Shown here in pieces: positions 1 to 7,881 of a DNA stretch of 64,000 nucleotides. Origin of the DNA: Paenibacillus cymbidii (lineage in GTDB: Bacteria; Bacillota; Bacilli; Paenibacillales; NBRC-103111); NCBI RefSeq assembly GCF_004764705.1, contig NZ_SHLX01000015.1, positions 124,001-188,000 on the forward strand, in the 5' to 3' direction. Position 1 is the stretch's first letter. Every line of letters starts with the position of its first letter. Position numbers and translations under genes: made by a program. Below the pieces are notes generated by a model. That model made no database searches. It had not been told where the DNA came from and saw nothing but the letters and a program-made list of their open reading frames with translations.

Positions 1-757
1 ACAGCAGCACGGTGGCGGCCATCGCCACATTGAGGGATTCGGCGCGGCCCGGCATCGGGATAATCGCCCGCTGCGTCACGTGCGCCTCCACCTGCGGCGA
101 CACGCCGGCGCCTTCGCTGCCGAAGACGAGCCAGGTCGACTGCGTCAAGTCGAGCTCGTAGCAGCTTTGCCGGGCCGCGAGGCTCGTCCCGACGACTTGT
201 GCACCCGCGGCGGCCGCGTGCGCCAGCCACGGCAGCAGTTCCCCTTGCCCGATGTGCAAATGGAACAACGAACCCATCGTGGCGCGAATCGTCTTCGGGT
301 TGTACAAGTCGACCGTGCCCGGCCCAAGCAGCACCGCCGAGGCGGCGACGGCATCCGCGCTGCGGATGATCGTGCCGAGGTTGCCCGGGTCCTGCACGCC
401 GTCAACGACGACAACAAGCTGCCGCCCGCCCGCCCCGGCGAGCTGCTCCCCGGACAGCGGCGGCAGTTTGGCGGCGATGGCGATGACGCCTTGCGGCGTT
501 TGCGTGTCGCTGCACTTGGCCAGCACCGCGGCGCTGACCGGCACGACCTGAGCGGCGGCGCCTGCGAGCGACTCGGGCAGCCCTTTCTCCGCATCGAACA
601 GCAGCGTTTCCAGCGGATGCCCGGCCTGTTTCGCTTCCTCGATCAGGTGCACGCCTTCCAGCAAAAACTTGCCCGTCTTGTCCCTGCCGCGTTTGGTCAG
701 CAGCTCGCTCCACTGTTTGACCCGCGGGTTGGCGACGGAAGTCAGCATCGGTTCCAT
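1..757 (-). CDS. TrmH/SpoU-family RNA 2'-O-methyltransferase (C-terminal end outside window)
   Basis: SPOUT-fold methylase that transfers a methyl group from AdoMet to a ribose 2'-OH of rRNA or tRNA. The N-terminal 60 residues (NPRVKQW, GKFLLEGVHLIEEA) match the substrate-binding domain of the family. The catalytic domain shows DGVQDPGNLGTIIRSADA near residue 115, FGSEGAGVS near 208 and IPMPGRAESLNVAMAATVLL at the window edge, which are SPOUT motifs 1-3 forming the AdoMet-binding knot. The ATG at 757 has a GGAG site about 6 bases upstream. About 252 codons are present, so only the last few residues are missing. It starts 4 bases after the KtrC-like stop, so the two are co-transcribed. In Bacillus the homologue (ysgA) lies beside sspI and pheS, which fits this context. 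The exact target nucleotide cannot be told from sequence. Confidence 0.9.
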   Translation of the reverse strand, partial: MEPMLTSVANPRVKQWSELLTKRGRDKTGKFLLEGVHLIEEAKQAGHPLETLLFDAEKGLPESLAGAAAQVVPVSAAVLAKCSDTQTPQGVIAIAAKLPPLSGEQLAGAGGRQLVVVVDGVQDPGNLGTIIRSADAVAASAVLLGPGTVDLYNPKTIRATMGSLFHLHIGQGELLPWLAHAAAAGAQVVGTSLAARQSCYELDLTQSTWLVFGSEGAGVSPQVEAHVTQRAIIPMPGRAESLNVAMAATVLL

Positions 758-760
758 TCG

Positions 761-1420
761 TCACTCCATATAAGCCAGTTCTAAGGCGTGCAAATCGTCG
801 TTTTTGCCGACGATGACAAGAATGTCATTCTCGCGAATCGTATCTTCGCCGTACGGGGAAATGTTCATTTGCCCGTCATGTTTGATCGCGATGACGTTGC
901 AGCGGTGTTTGGCGCGAATGTCGAGCTGGCGCAAGGTGCCGCCGATCATGGAACGCGGCGCTTTCAGCTCCAGCAGGCTGTATTCGTCGGACAGCTCGAT
1001 GTGGTCGAGGATGTTCGGCGACACGAGATGATGGGCGACGCGGTGCCCCATGTCCCGTTCCGGGTACACGACTTTGTCGGCGCCGATCTTGGCCAGCACT
1101 TTGCCGTGCAGCTCGTTCTGCGCCTTGACGACAAGCGTCGAAACGCCGAGCTCCTTCAAAATCAGCGTCGTCAAAATGCTCGACTGAATGTCCTGGCCAA
1201 TCGCCACGACGACCACGTCGAAGTTGCGGATGCCGATGGCGCGCAGCGCCTCTTCCTCCGTGGAGTCCGCTTGCAGCGCATGCGTCACCATGCCGCTTAC
1301 TTCCTGAATGCGTTCCTCGCTCGAATCGATCGCCAGCACCTCGAAACCGAGCTCGTGCAGCGTCCGGGCAACGCTGGACCCGAAGCGCCCCATGCCCACG
1401 ACGGCAAACTGTTTTTTCAT
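761..1420 (-). CDS. KtrA/KtrC-type potassium channel regulatory subunit (RCK protein)
   Basis: Cytosolic RCK protein of 219 residues, the usual KtrA/KtrC length. It gates a membrane K+ translocating subunit (KtrB/KtrD), which is not in the window. The N-terminal Rossmann fold starts at residue 4 (FAVVGMGRFGSSVA) with the acidic residue binding the nucleotide ribose after the second strand (VLAIDSSEER). The C-terminal RCK_C/TrkA_C part (SLLELKAPRSMIGGTLRQLD, about residues 140-219) is also complete. The start at 1420 was chosen because GGAGG precedes it at good spacing and MKKQFAVVG is the family's usual beginning; a longer in-frame extension to 1489 runs into a repeat region. It sits 3 bases before the RNA methylase gene. 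In other bacilli ktrC is regulated by c-di-AMP, but no riboswitch is visible here. Confidence 0.88.
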   Translation of the reverse strand: MKKQFAVVGMGRFGSSVARTLHELGFEVLAIDSSEERIQEVSGMVTHALQADSTEEEALRAIGIRNFDVVVVAIGQDIQSSILTTLILKELGVSTLVVKAQNELHGKVLAKIGADKVVYPERDMGHRVAHHLVSPNILDHIELSDEYSLLELKAPRSMIGGTLRQLDIRAKHRCNVIAIKHDGQMNISPYGEDTIRENDILVIVGKNDDLHALELAYME

Positions 1421-1441
1421 AGCGGCAATCCTCCCGGCGAG

Positions 1442-1621
1442 CAATAAAATCATTCCCGCATTGGGCCTCCATCCGGGTCCAACCGGCAATGATTTTCACC
1501 GCTTTGTTTCGATCAATAAAATCATTACCGCATTGGGCCGCTCTCCAGGTCCAATCGGCATTGATTTTCACCGCTTGCGCCGAGCCAGCCTCGCTGATTT
1601 ACATCGATCAATAAAATCATT
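1442..1621. repeat. Imperfect hairpin repeats (2 full copies plus a stub) upstream of ktrC-like gene
   Basis: Two near-identical units begin at 1442 and 1514 with CAATAAAATCATT, followed by a stub at 1609. Each full unit folds on itself: AAAATCATTnCCGCATTGGG on the left pairs imperfectly with CCAAnCGGCAnTGATTTT on the right (about 1446-1496 and 1518-1568). The spacing between unit starts is 72 and then 95 bases. It occupies most of the 304-base gap between the ktrC-like start and sspI. No gene is visible here. It may be an intergenic palindromic repeat or a pair of transcription or mRNA structures in the ktrC leader. Confidence 0.75.
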
Positions 1622-1656
1622 ATAGCACAGCAAGTCCCCATTTCCAGCAAGCCGCG

Positions 1657-1686
1657 GCATGATTCCGCACCTTGCGACGCATACTA
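1657..1686 (+). promoter_or_regulatory. SigG-type forespore promoter of sspI
   Basis: A -35 GCATG at 1657-1661 and a -10 CATACTA at 1680-1686 are separated by 18 bases. This matches the known forespore sigma-G pattern (gHATR, 17-18 bases, CATHHTA). It lies 39 bases upstream of the sspI start, the expected distance for a small acid-soluble spore protein gene. The match is visual, not scored. Confidence 0.7.
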
Positions 1687-1724
1687 ACGCAGGGATTATT
1701 TACGGCAAATGGAGGAGTGCGTTC

Positions 1725-1943
1725 ATGAATCTCAATTTGCGCCAGGCGATCATCCAGCGCATGCAGGACAAGTCGACTGACGAGCTGGAGCAAGTCATTG
1801 AGGATTCGCTTGGAGGAGACGATCGCGCATTGCCGGGACTCGGCGTGCTGTTCGAAATCATCTGGGAGCACAGTGACGAATCGGCGAAAAAAGCGATGGC
1901 GTCAACGCTGAAGGAGCATTTGCCCGCAGCGGCGGCAACCTGA
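1725..1943 (+). CDS. sspI: Small acid-soluble spore protein SspI
   Basis: A 72-residue protein beginning MNLNLRQAIIQRMQ and containing LPGLGVLFEIIW, which are the hallmark blocks of the SspI (K1) family of minor spore proteins made in the forespore. Length equals the usual 69-73 residues. The ATG at 1725 has a strong GGAGGAG site at 1711-1717. It is monocistronic, with a sigma-G-like promoter upstream and an intrinsic terminator 15 bases after the stop. In Bacillus, sspI is likewise next to an ysgA-type RNA methylase gene, so the neighbourhood supports the call. Its presence indicates an endospore former. Confidence 0.95.
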   Translation: MNLNLRQAIIQRMQDKSTDELEQVIEDSLGGDDRALPGLGVLFEIIWEHSDESAKKAMASTLKEHLPAAAAT

Positions 1944-1957
1944 CACAGCGCAAATAA

Positions 1958-1983
1958 CCCCACTTGGTGGGGCTTTTCTTTTT
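1958..1983 (+). terminator. Intrinsic terminator of sspI
   Basis: The stem CCCCAC/GTGGGG (1958-1963 with 1967-1972) is followed by the T-rich run CTTTTCTTTTT. It lies 15 bases after the sspI stop on the coding strand. Confidence 0.85.
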
Positions 1984-2021
1984 GCGCATGTTCGGGCACC
2001 CAAACATCCCCGGCATCAGGA

Positions 2022-2214
2022 AAATAAGCCATGTTTGATTGCCTATTTCGGCGAAAATAGCTGCCAGAAACAAAATAGCCAGTGAAATCACTGGTTATTT
2101 CTGCGAAAAACTCAATAGCAAGGCCGTTTGGACAAAATAGCCAGCGAAATCGCTGGTTATTTTTGATGGAGCGAGCAAAAAAGGGCGAATAAGCCATTTT
2201 TCATGGGCTATTTT
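2022..2214 (+). repeat. Four-hairpin repeat element, copy A
   Basis: Four palindromes start at 2022, 2072, 2134 and 2187. The outer two are of the type AATAAGCCAT...ATGGGCTATT, the inner two of the type AAATAGCCAGTG...CACTGGTTATTT. The spacer between hairpins 2 and 3 holds AAGGCCGTTTGG, the orientation marker shared with other copies. It lies between the convergent sspI and mtnX-like genes. Short reading frames over it are by-products of the repeat. Confidence 0.9.
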
Positions 2215-2232
2215 GCCGGAGCAGCCGCAGCC

Positions 2233-2952
2233 TTACGCGAAGCGGCAAAAATCGTTCGTCCGGCCGCGCCGTCCCGCCGCCGTGCCGGCCCGAAACGACG
2301 CCAATTGCGGCTGCAGCACCGCAAGCACGTCGTCGAACGACTCGAACGGGAAAAACGCCTCCCCTTCGCGGGTCAAATACTGTGCCAGCGTGCCGCGGGC
2401 GAACACCCAGTCGGCGAACGCCGAGCCGTAGTAGTCGCTCGTGCCGTCGCCGATATAAACGACGAAGCTGCCGTCCCGCTTCAGCTCGCGCACGACGTCG
2501 GCTTTGCAGCAGCCGCACCAGCTGCAGGCCGCGTTGTCATTTTGCAGCTTCAGTTCGTACCCGCCGTCCGGCAAGTAGCGGATCGGATTGGCGATCGTCT
2601 GCGCCGGCTGCACGCCCTCCCGGGCCAGAATTGTTTCAATATAATAAGCCATGCCGTCGCTCAGCACGGTCACCGGTACGTCCTGTTCCTCGCAATAGCG
2701 CAGAAACCGTTTCGCTCCGTCGCGCAGCCGCACCCGCCCGATCACCGCATCCACTTCGTCCTTGCGCCCCGCCAAGTGCGGATAAGCGGCCATGATCCAC
2801 TCCCTTGAGCCGCCTTCCTTGGTCCGCAACTTGCGCACCGCCTCCTGCAACGCCGGATCGCGCACGACGCCGAGCGCCTCCATCAGCTCGTCGCCCACAT
2901 CCTCATGCATCAGCGTCCCGTCAAAATCCGTCACCACGTACAAGTTCCCCAT
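2233..2952 (-). CDS. MtnX-like HAD-superfamily (subfamily IB) phosphatase
   Basis: A 239-residue cytosolic HAD phosphatase. Motif I is DFDGTL at about residues 9-14, motif II VLSDG near residue 96, and motifs III/IV lie at YIGDGTSDYYGS near residue 175. The Cys-rich block CSWCGCCK near residue 149 and the tail FFPFESFDDV resemble Bacillus MtnX (2-hydroxy-3-keto-5-methylthiopentenyl-1-phosphate phosphatase of methionine salvage), which has the same CGCCK block and about the same length. The ATG at 2952 was chosen for GGAGG seven bases upstream; the frame runs further upstream to 3060 without support. No other methionine-salvage gene is nearby, so the substrate is uncertain. Confidence 0.78.
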   Translation of the reverse strand: MGNLYVVTDFDGTLMHEDVGDELMEALGVVRDPALQEAVRKLRTKEGGSREWIMAAYPHLAGRKDEVDAVIGRVRLRDGAKRFLRYCEEQDVPVTVLSDGMAYYIETILAREGVQPAQTIANPIRYLPDGGYELKLQNDNAACSWCGCCKADVVRELKRDGSFVVYIGDGTSDYYGSAFADWVFARGTLAQYLTREGEAFFPFESFDDVLAVLQPQLASFRAGTAAGRRGRTNDFCRFA

Positions 2953-3056
2953 CGTGTCCTCCGCGTTCGTATGCTTGTATCCGTCTATTCTATGCCGGGG
3001 CGGCAAAAGCGTCAACCCGCGCCAGCGGCAAATCCCGCAACCGCCCGGCCCGGCCC

Positions 3057-3640
3057 TCATGCCGGCGCCTGTTCGATGCGGTCAAGCAACGTCTGCATAA
3101 ACAACCGCGCATTTGTCGAGAGCAGCTCCTCGTCCCGGTACACCAGGCAAATATGCCGACGGTTGTCATACGCCGGCAAGTCCCGCTGCAGCAGCTCGCC
3201 CGTCTCCGTCTCGCGTATCACGCTGCGGCGCGGCAGCACGGCGATGCCCATGTTGCATTTGACCGCTTCCTTCATCGTTTCGATCGCGCCGAGCTCCATG
3301 ACCGAATCGAACGGCAGCCCCACCTTGCCGGCCCATTCGTCCGTCAGCTGGCGGGACGTCGAACCCGGCTCGTGCAGCAAAAACCGCTCGCGCCGCAAGT
3401 CGTCGACGGTGATCGTCTCCTGGCGGGTCAGCGGATGCCGCGGCGAAAGCAGCAGCTTCAGTTCGTCGGCGACAAGCGGCGTCACGACCATGCCCCTCTC
3501 CGACTGATCCGGCAGGGAAACGATCGCCAGCTCGATGTCGTAATTGCGCAGCATGCCAAGCACCGTCTCCGCCGTCTTCACCGACAGCAGCAGCTGGATT
3601 TGCGGGAAGTTCGTCTGAAACTCGGCAAAATACGCGTTGG
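3057..3640 (-). pseudogene. LysR-family regulator remnant (lacks its DNA-binding half)
   Basis: About 190 codons encode most of a LysR substrate-binding domain: ELAIVSLPDQ, LLLSPRHPLTRQETITVDDL and GIAVLPRRSVIRETETGEL are typical blocks, and the stop is normal. The helix-turn-helix and linker (about the first 100 residues) are missing. Reading back past the internal GTG at 3581, the frame keeps LysR-like sequence (YFAEFQTNFPQIQLLL) up to about 3640. There the same DNA becomes the + strand tail of an ABC ATPase gene. A complete relative would be about 300 residues. It cannot bind DNA as it stands and is most likely non-functional. Confidence 0.75.
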
Positions 3641-3995
3641 CGGCGCGCTGATCGAAGGCGTCGGCGGCGCCGATCTCGACGCGCTGCCGAACGGTTCGCC
3701 GGCGGAAGTGTTGTTCCGGCCGGAAAGCTTGTCGATCGCCGGCATGCTCGCCCCGGCTGCTGCCGCGGAAGCGAGCGCGGCGGCCGAACCGGCAGCCGGC
3801 GGCGACAGCATGATGCGCAACCGGCTTGAAGTGACGGTGCTGCTCTGCACGTTCGAAGGCAGCCGCTGGCGTTCGGCGGTAGAGACGGGAGACGGCCAGA
3901 AGCTGTATGTGCTGAGCGAGTCGCCGCTTTCCGCCGGTTCGCGGCAGCTCGCCCGGCTGCCCGAAACCGGAGCTTTCCTGTACGCACCGGCATAA
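3630..3995 (+). pseudogene. ABC-importer ATPase remnant (C-terminal TOBE domain only)
   Basis: The + strand frame shows PAEVLFRPESLSI followed by NRLEVTVLLCTFEGSRW, VETGDGQKLYVLSESPLSAG and a natural stop at 3995. This is the TOBE domain that ends FbpC/PotA/MalK-type ATPases. No Walker A, signature or Walker B motif precedes it; instead the sequence merges near 3630 with the opposite-strand LysR remnant. Both genes have therefore lost their 5' ends at one point, as expected if a deletion removed the promoter region between two divergent genes. The following phosphoesterase starts 28 bases after its stop and was probably in the same operon. Confidence 0.7.
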
Positions 3996-4023
3996 AAGAC
4001 TCCACGAAAGGTTCGCGACGGCA

Positions 4024-4667
4024 ATGACAACTGACCATTCCCCCCGCCTGCTGGCGGTTTCGGATATTCACGGCCACGGAGAAGGGCTGCTCCTGTTTCT
4101 CCGCGAAGCCGGCTATGACCCGCGGCGCGATCGGCTGTTCCTGCTCGGCGACTACGTCGATGCCGATCCGTCGACGCGATCGACGCTGGAGATCGTCCAT
4201 TCGCTTGCGCGGCAAGGCGCGGTGGCGCTGCCGGGCAATCTGGAAGTGCAGCTGCTTCGCAACGACTGGACCGACGCGCCTTGCGACGTGCGCGACTGGC
4301 TCGGATCGATTCCGTATTACGCGACGGAGGACGAGTTTCTGTTCGTGCACGCCGGCATTCGCCGCGGTTTGCCGCCGGAACGGCAATCGATCGCGGACAT
4401 GACGGAGATCCGCGAAGAATTTTGGGCGCATGCGCCGGAACCGGGCCGCACGGTCGTGTTCGGCCACACGCCCACCTTCAAGCTGGGCGCCGCGCCCGGC
4501 AGCCTGTGGCTCGCGCCGGGCCGCATCGGCATCGACACCGGCGCCAAGCACGGCCACCGGCTGACTTGCTCGATTTGCGCGGCGACGTTGCGTATTCCTG
4601 CTCGACCGCGCCGGACAACCGATACTGCGACGTTCGAGTGGAACCCGTCCGGACGCGTACGGGCTGA
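4024..4667 (+). pseudogene. Calcineurin-like metallophosphoesterase with 3' frameshift
   Basis: Ser/Thr protein phosphatase or Ap4A-hydrolase-like (PrpE/ApaH type) enzyme. Metal-binding motifs are intact: SDIHGH (about residues 13-18), LGDYVDA (41-47), LPGNLE where GNHE is usual (69-74), FVHAG (about 107) and FGHTPT (about 145). The reading frame then leaves the family after GIDTGAKHGHRLT near 4563 and would run into the next gene's terminator and tail (to 4878). A single missing T in the ACTTG run near 4565 restores LLDLRGDVAYSCSTAP and a stop at 4665-4667, giving a normal length of about 214 residues. It may be a true mutation or a sequencing error. All catalytic residues lie before the break, so partial activity is possible. 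Confidence 0.8.
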
Positions 4668-4672
4668 CGCTG

Positions 4673-4718
4673 ACAAACAAACAGGAGGGGGCGAATATGC
4701 CCTCTCCTGTTTGTTTGT
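4673..4718. terminator. Bidirectional intrinsic terminator
   Basis: A near-perfect hairpin of about 20 base pairs: ACAAACAAACAGGAG... on the left pairs with ...CTCCTGTTTGTTTGT on the right, with loop GAATAT. It lies between the ends of two convergent genes (phosphoesterase and beta-helix protein) and can stop transcription from both sides. Confidence 0.8.
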
Positions 4719-4726
4719 TGCGCATG

Positions 4727-7363
4727 TTAATACTCGTACGCGCCGATGTCGTACGCGCTGCCGTTGGGCCGCGAGTCGCCTTCGATGTCATCGACTACGC
4801 CGGAGGACGATGTGTTCAAGCCGGCATCGATCGCCGCCGAACCCGCCTTCAGATGGTAATCGCCGGAAGCGGCATTGACGAAAATGCTGGTGCCGGCGGA
4901 AGTCGCATACAAACCGTTCGATTGCGACAGTCCCGTGCCGGAATAATAACTGCCGGATGCGCTGATGACGATGTTGTTGTCGAAATTGCTGCCGGTGAGC
5001 GCCGTATTCGAATAAGTGATGCCTCTGGTCGTTGGACCGACGATTGTGTTGTTCAGAATATGGTAGCCGCGATGATCGTTGTACAGCGGGTCGCTCGTAT
5101 TGGACCGCTCATCCTTCGTGTAGAAGCCGAGCGAACCCGGATTGACGATCAGGTTGTTGTAAATATACGTGTCGCCCCACGCTTGCACCTCGAAGCCTTT
5201 GCCTTTCGTGTTGCCGCCGGAAATCCGGTTGTTGTAATAACGCCCGGTCGAGCCCGGATTGATCTGGATGCCGGCCGTTTGTCCGTCTTCGTTCGCAGTG
5301 GCGAAATTCGTAATCGTGTTGTTGTACACCAGGACATCGCTGACGGCGCTGCTGACCTGAATGCCGTCCCTGCCCGTCTGGTTCGTCACGTTGTTGAAGA
5401 CGCGCAGCCCTTCGATCACATGCGGGAGCACCCATTTGTCCTCCATGATCGGATTGCCGTTTTGATCGACTTGCGGTACGCCGTTCACGACTTTTTGACA
5501 GGAGATGTCGTGGCCGTTGTAGAACGTGTAACCGATGTAGAAGCCTTCGCCTGTGGTGTTATGCACGTAATTGTCGTGAATGCTGGTGTTGTACTGGACA
5601 AAATGGTCGCGATTGCCGCTCAGGTCGCACGTCGGATCGGTTTTCAGGTTCATGCCCGCAAATCCGGCGCCGTACACCTCCATATGATCGATTTCGTAGT
5701 CGGTACTGAGTGCGCCGATTTTGACCGTATTGACGCCGGACTTGGTCGCGCTGGCGCGAATGCCGTACGTGTAGTTCGCATCGCCGGTGCCGGTCAGTTG
5801 AAAATAAGACGAATTGTCGATGTTCAGCGCATACCCCATCGTCGTATTCGCCAGCGTCACCTGGCCGTTATGGTTGATGAACACAATCGGATCTGCCGCC
5901 GACCCGTGGAAATTGTGCAAGTTCAGCGCCGTTCTTGTGCCGCCCTCGATGCAGACGACCGCTCCGGGCCCTACGTTCAAATGGTTGGAGCCTCCGCTTC
6001 CGTCGCCGTAATAATCGATCGTGCTGTTAAGCGGAATCGTGGCGGTGCAGCCGGAAGGCGCCGACGTCGTCGTTTTCGATACGACGTTGGACATCGCCGA
6101 GGTGTTCGGCACTTCATCCTTCGTCTTCATCGCAAAATAATACGTCGTGCTGGCGGACAACCCGTCTACCCGGACCGACTGCGCCGTGCCGGCGGCTGCG
6201 GGAACCGGCGCGTTGTCGATCGGCGTCGCGCTGCCAAAGTTGCCTGAATTGATGGAGGAAGTGCTGTAGCGAATGTCGTACGATGTCGCCGTTCCGGTAT
6301 TGCCGTCATCGCCCGGCGCGGTCCAGGACAAATTGACGGAATCGCTTGTAGCGCTTGGCGCGGACAACGTCACGGCTGCCGGAGCCGTCGTGTCCGTCGA
6401 CGTGGAGGAAGGCGAGCCGTACAGCACCACTTCGCGGAAATTGGACTGCCCGTTCGCCTGGTTGAACTGGACGTACCGGGCCGTCACATTGACGTTATGC
6501 CCGCTCCAGGTCAAATACGTGTTCATCGGATCGGTGAACAGCGTCGTCCAGCTGCCGACGGTCGTGCCGGCCGACACCGTCAAATTGCCGACTCCGTTGG
6601 AATCGTAAATATAGATGGCGGACAAATTGTAATTTTGCCCCAGGTCGAGATACGCTTCCGCCGGGTAGTTCGTGCCGCCGGGCACCCACTGCGTCGTTGG
6701 CGCGCCGCCCGAGCCGCCCTTCGGATCGCCGGCAACGGATTGCTCGTCGACCATCAGCGTCGCATCGCCAAAGCCCGAAGTGTTGTGCACCATGGCGGTA
6801 GTGAGCGCGATTTTGTTGCCGGACGGCGGCGAGGACGAAGCGGGCGTGCCGTACAGCACCACTTCGCGCAGATTGGCGCCGCCGTCTTCCATCGTTATTT
6901 TGACATAGCGGGCGGTTGTCGAAACCGTGTGTCCCCGCCAGGTCAAATACGTGTTCGTCGAATCCGTAAACAGCGACGACCAGCTGCTCGTCGACGTGCC
7001 GGAGGAGAACGTCAAATTGCCGACACCGTTGGCGTCGTAATAATATACGTTCGTCAAATTGTAATTTTGCCCCAAATCGAGATAAACGCTTGCCGGATAC
7101 GTACCGGTTGCGTAACCGGGCTGCCACTGCGTGCCGGGGCTTCCCCCGCTGCCCGCAAGCGGGTCGCCGGCTGTACTCTGCTCGTCGACGAGCTTGGTTG
7201 CGTCGCCGTATCCGCTTATATTGTGAACCATGGACGCGTTGAGCGTCAGCTTGACCGGATTCGCGTGCGCCGGGTTCGCCCCTCCGGCAATACCGGCGAA
7301 GCAGCTAATAACCAGCAACAAACTCATGGCGATATTCCATAACCATCGTTTCGTCAATTTCAT
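4727..7363 (-). CDS. Secreted modular protein: two discoidin-like domains, fibronectin III, parallel beta-helix
   Basis: An 878-residue exported protein. A signal peptide spans about residues 1-34 (Lys/Arg-rich start, hydrophobic core, AHA before the mature end). Two repeated F5/8-type-C-like modules follow (about 38-170 and 185-315), each with YLDLGQNYNL and a closing REVVLYG block. A fibronectin III domain covers about 325-435 (SVNLSWTAPGDDG...TYYFAMKTKDE). The C-terminal half (about 440-878) is a right-handed beta-helix of the pectate-lyase/polysaccharide-lyase kind, with repeated Asn-rich turns such as VYNNTITNF and YIYNNLIVNPG. It probably binds and acts on a plant polysaccharide outside the cell, but no catalytic residues could be assigned. 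GGAGGT lies four bases before the ATG. It is monocistronic and ends at a shared terminator. Confidence 0.85.
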   Translation of the reverse strand: MKLTKRWLWNIAMSLLLVISCFAGIAGGANPAHANPVKLTLNASMVHNISGYGDATKLVDEQSTAGDPLAGSGGSPGTQWQPGYATGTYPASVYLDLGQNYNLTNVYYYDANGVGNLTFSSGTSTSSWSSLFTDSTNTYLTWRGHTVSTTARYVKITMEDGGANLREVVLYGTPASSSPPSGNKIALTTAMVHNTSGFGDATLMVDEQSVAGDPKGGSGGAPTTQWVPGGTNYPAEAYLDLGQNYNLSAIYIYDSNGVGNLTVSAGTTVGSWTTLFTDPMNTYLTWSGHNVNVTARYVQFNQANGQSNFREVVLYGSPSSTSTDTTAPAAVTLSAPSATSDSVNLSWTAPGDDGNTGTATSYDIRYSTSSINSGNFGSATPIDNAPVPAAAGTAQSVRVDGLSASTTYYFAMKTKDEVPNTSAMSNVVSKTTTSAPSGCTATIPLNSTIDYYGDGSGGSNHLNVGPGAVVCIEGGTRTALNLHNFHGSAADPIVFINHNGQVTLANTTMGYALNIDNSSYFQLTGTGDANYTYGIRASATKSGVNTVKIGALSTDYEIDHMEVYGAGFAGMNLKTDPTCDLSGNRDHFVQYNTSIHDNYVHNTTGEGFYIGYTFYNGHDISCQKVVNGVPQVDQNGNPIMEDKWVLPHVIEGLRVFNNVTNQTGRDGIQVSSAVSDVLVYNNTITNFATANEDGQTAGIQINPGSTGRYYNNRISGGNTKGKGFEVQAWGDTYIYNNLIVNPGSLGFYTKDERSNTSDPLYNDHRGYHILNNTIVGPTTRGITYSNTALTGSNFDNNIVISASGSYYSGTGLSQSNGLYATSAGTSIFVNAASGDYHLKAGSAAIDAGLNTSSSGVVDDIEGDSRPNGSAYDIGAYEY

Positions 7364-7520
7364 CTACCTCCAAATTTGGAATGGGAACGGCTGAAACCGC
7401 AATAGTAGAGCGATTGCGCTGCAACATGCTTTTCAGGCATCATTCGTTTCCGTTGTGCGACTCACCTCCGTTCTTCTGCTTCCTCCGCTGCTGCTCTCCC
7501 GAGACAATCGGACGGACGGT

Positions 7521-7780
7521 TGGTTGGTAGTGAGATTAGTGGGTTGGTTGTTGGGTTGGTGGTTCGGTTGGTGGTTGGGTTGGTGGTTCGGTTGGTGGTT
7601 GGGTTGGTTGTTGGGTTGGTTGTTGGGTTGGTTGTTGGGTTGGTGGTTGGGTTGGTTGTTGGGTTGGTTGTTGGGTTGGTTGTTGGGTTGGTTGTTGGGT
7701 TGGTTGTTGGGTGAGTTGTTGGGTTGGTTGTTGGGTTGGTTGTTGGGTTGGTTGTTGGGTTGGTTGTTGGGTTGGTTGTT
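7521..7780 (+). repeat. 12-bp GT-rich minisatellite (GGGTTGGTTGTT)n
   Basis: About 20 head-to-tail copies of GGGTTGGTTGTT with variants GGGTTGGTGGTT and GGTTCGGTTGGT. The + strand is almost free of A. Because 12 is a multiple of three, several frames stay open on both strands and give repeats such as NNQP or PTTN; these are not convincing genes because none shows a family match or a clear ribosome site. The tract lies about 160 bases upstream of the beta-helix gene start. Runs of GG/GGG could form G-quadruplexes. Confidence 0.85.
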
Positions 7781-7881
7781 CCAGCGGTTGGGGCGGAACT
7801 GCACGGGTCGTGAAGGTTCTTGGATTCTGACCGTTCCGAAACTGTGTGTTTCAACAACTCAGTAAGGTTCCGGGCAACTCC

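Noticed and set aside
1858..2197. Small minus-strand proteins over four-hairpin copy A (and similar ones over copies B and C)
   Set aside because: They translate the repeat itself (for example EITSDFTGYF in more than one copy) and overlap sspI antisense; better explained as non-coding.
3166..4791. A 541-residue minus-strand frame across the LysR/ABC/phosphoesterase region
   Set aside because: Arg/Ala/Pro-rich shadow of real genes on other frames, typical of high-GC DNA; no motif.
7433..7857. Long Asn/Gln/Pro- or Thr/Pro-rich reading frames on the minus strand
   Set aside because: They are made entirely by the 12-bp repeat, which keeps all frames open; there is no convincing start, no family similarity and equal openness on both strands.
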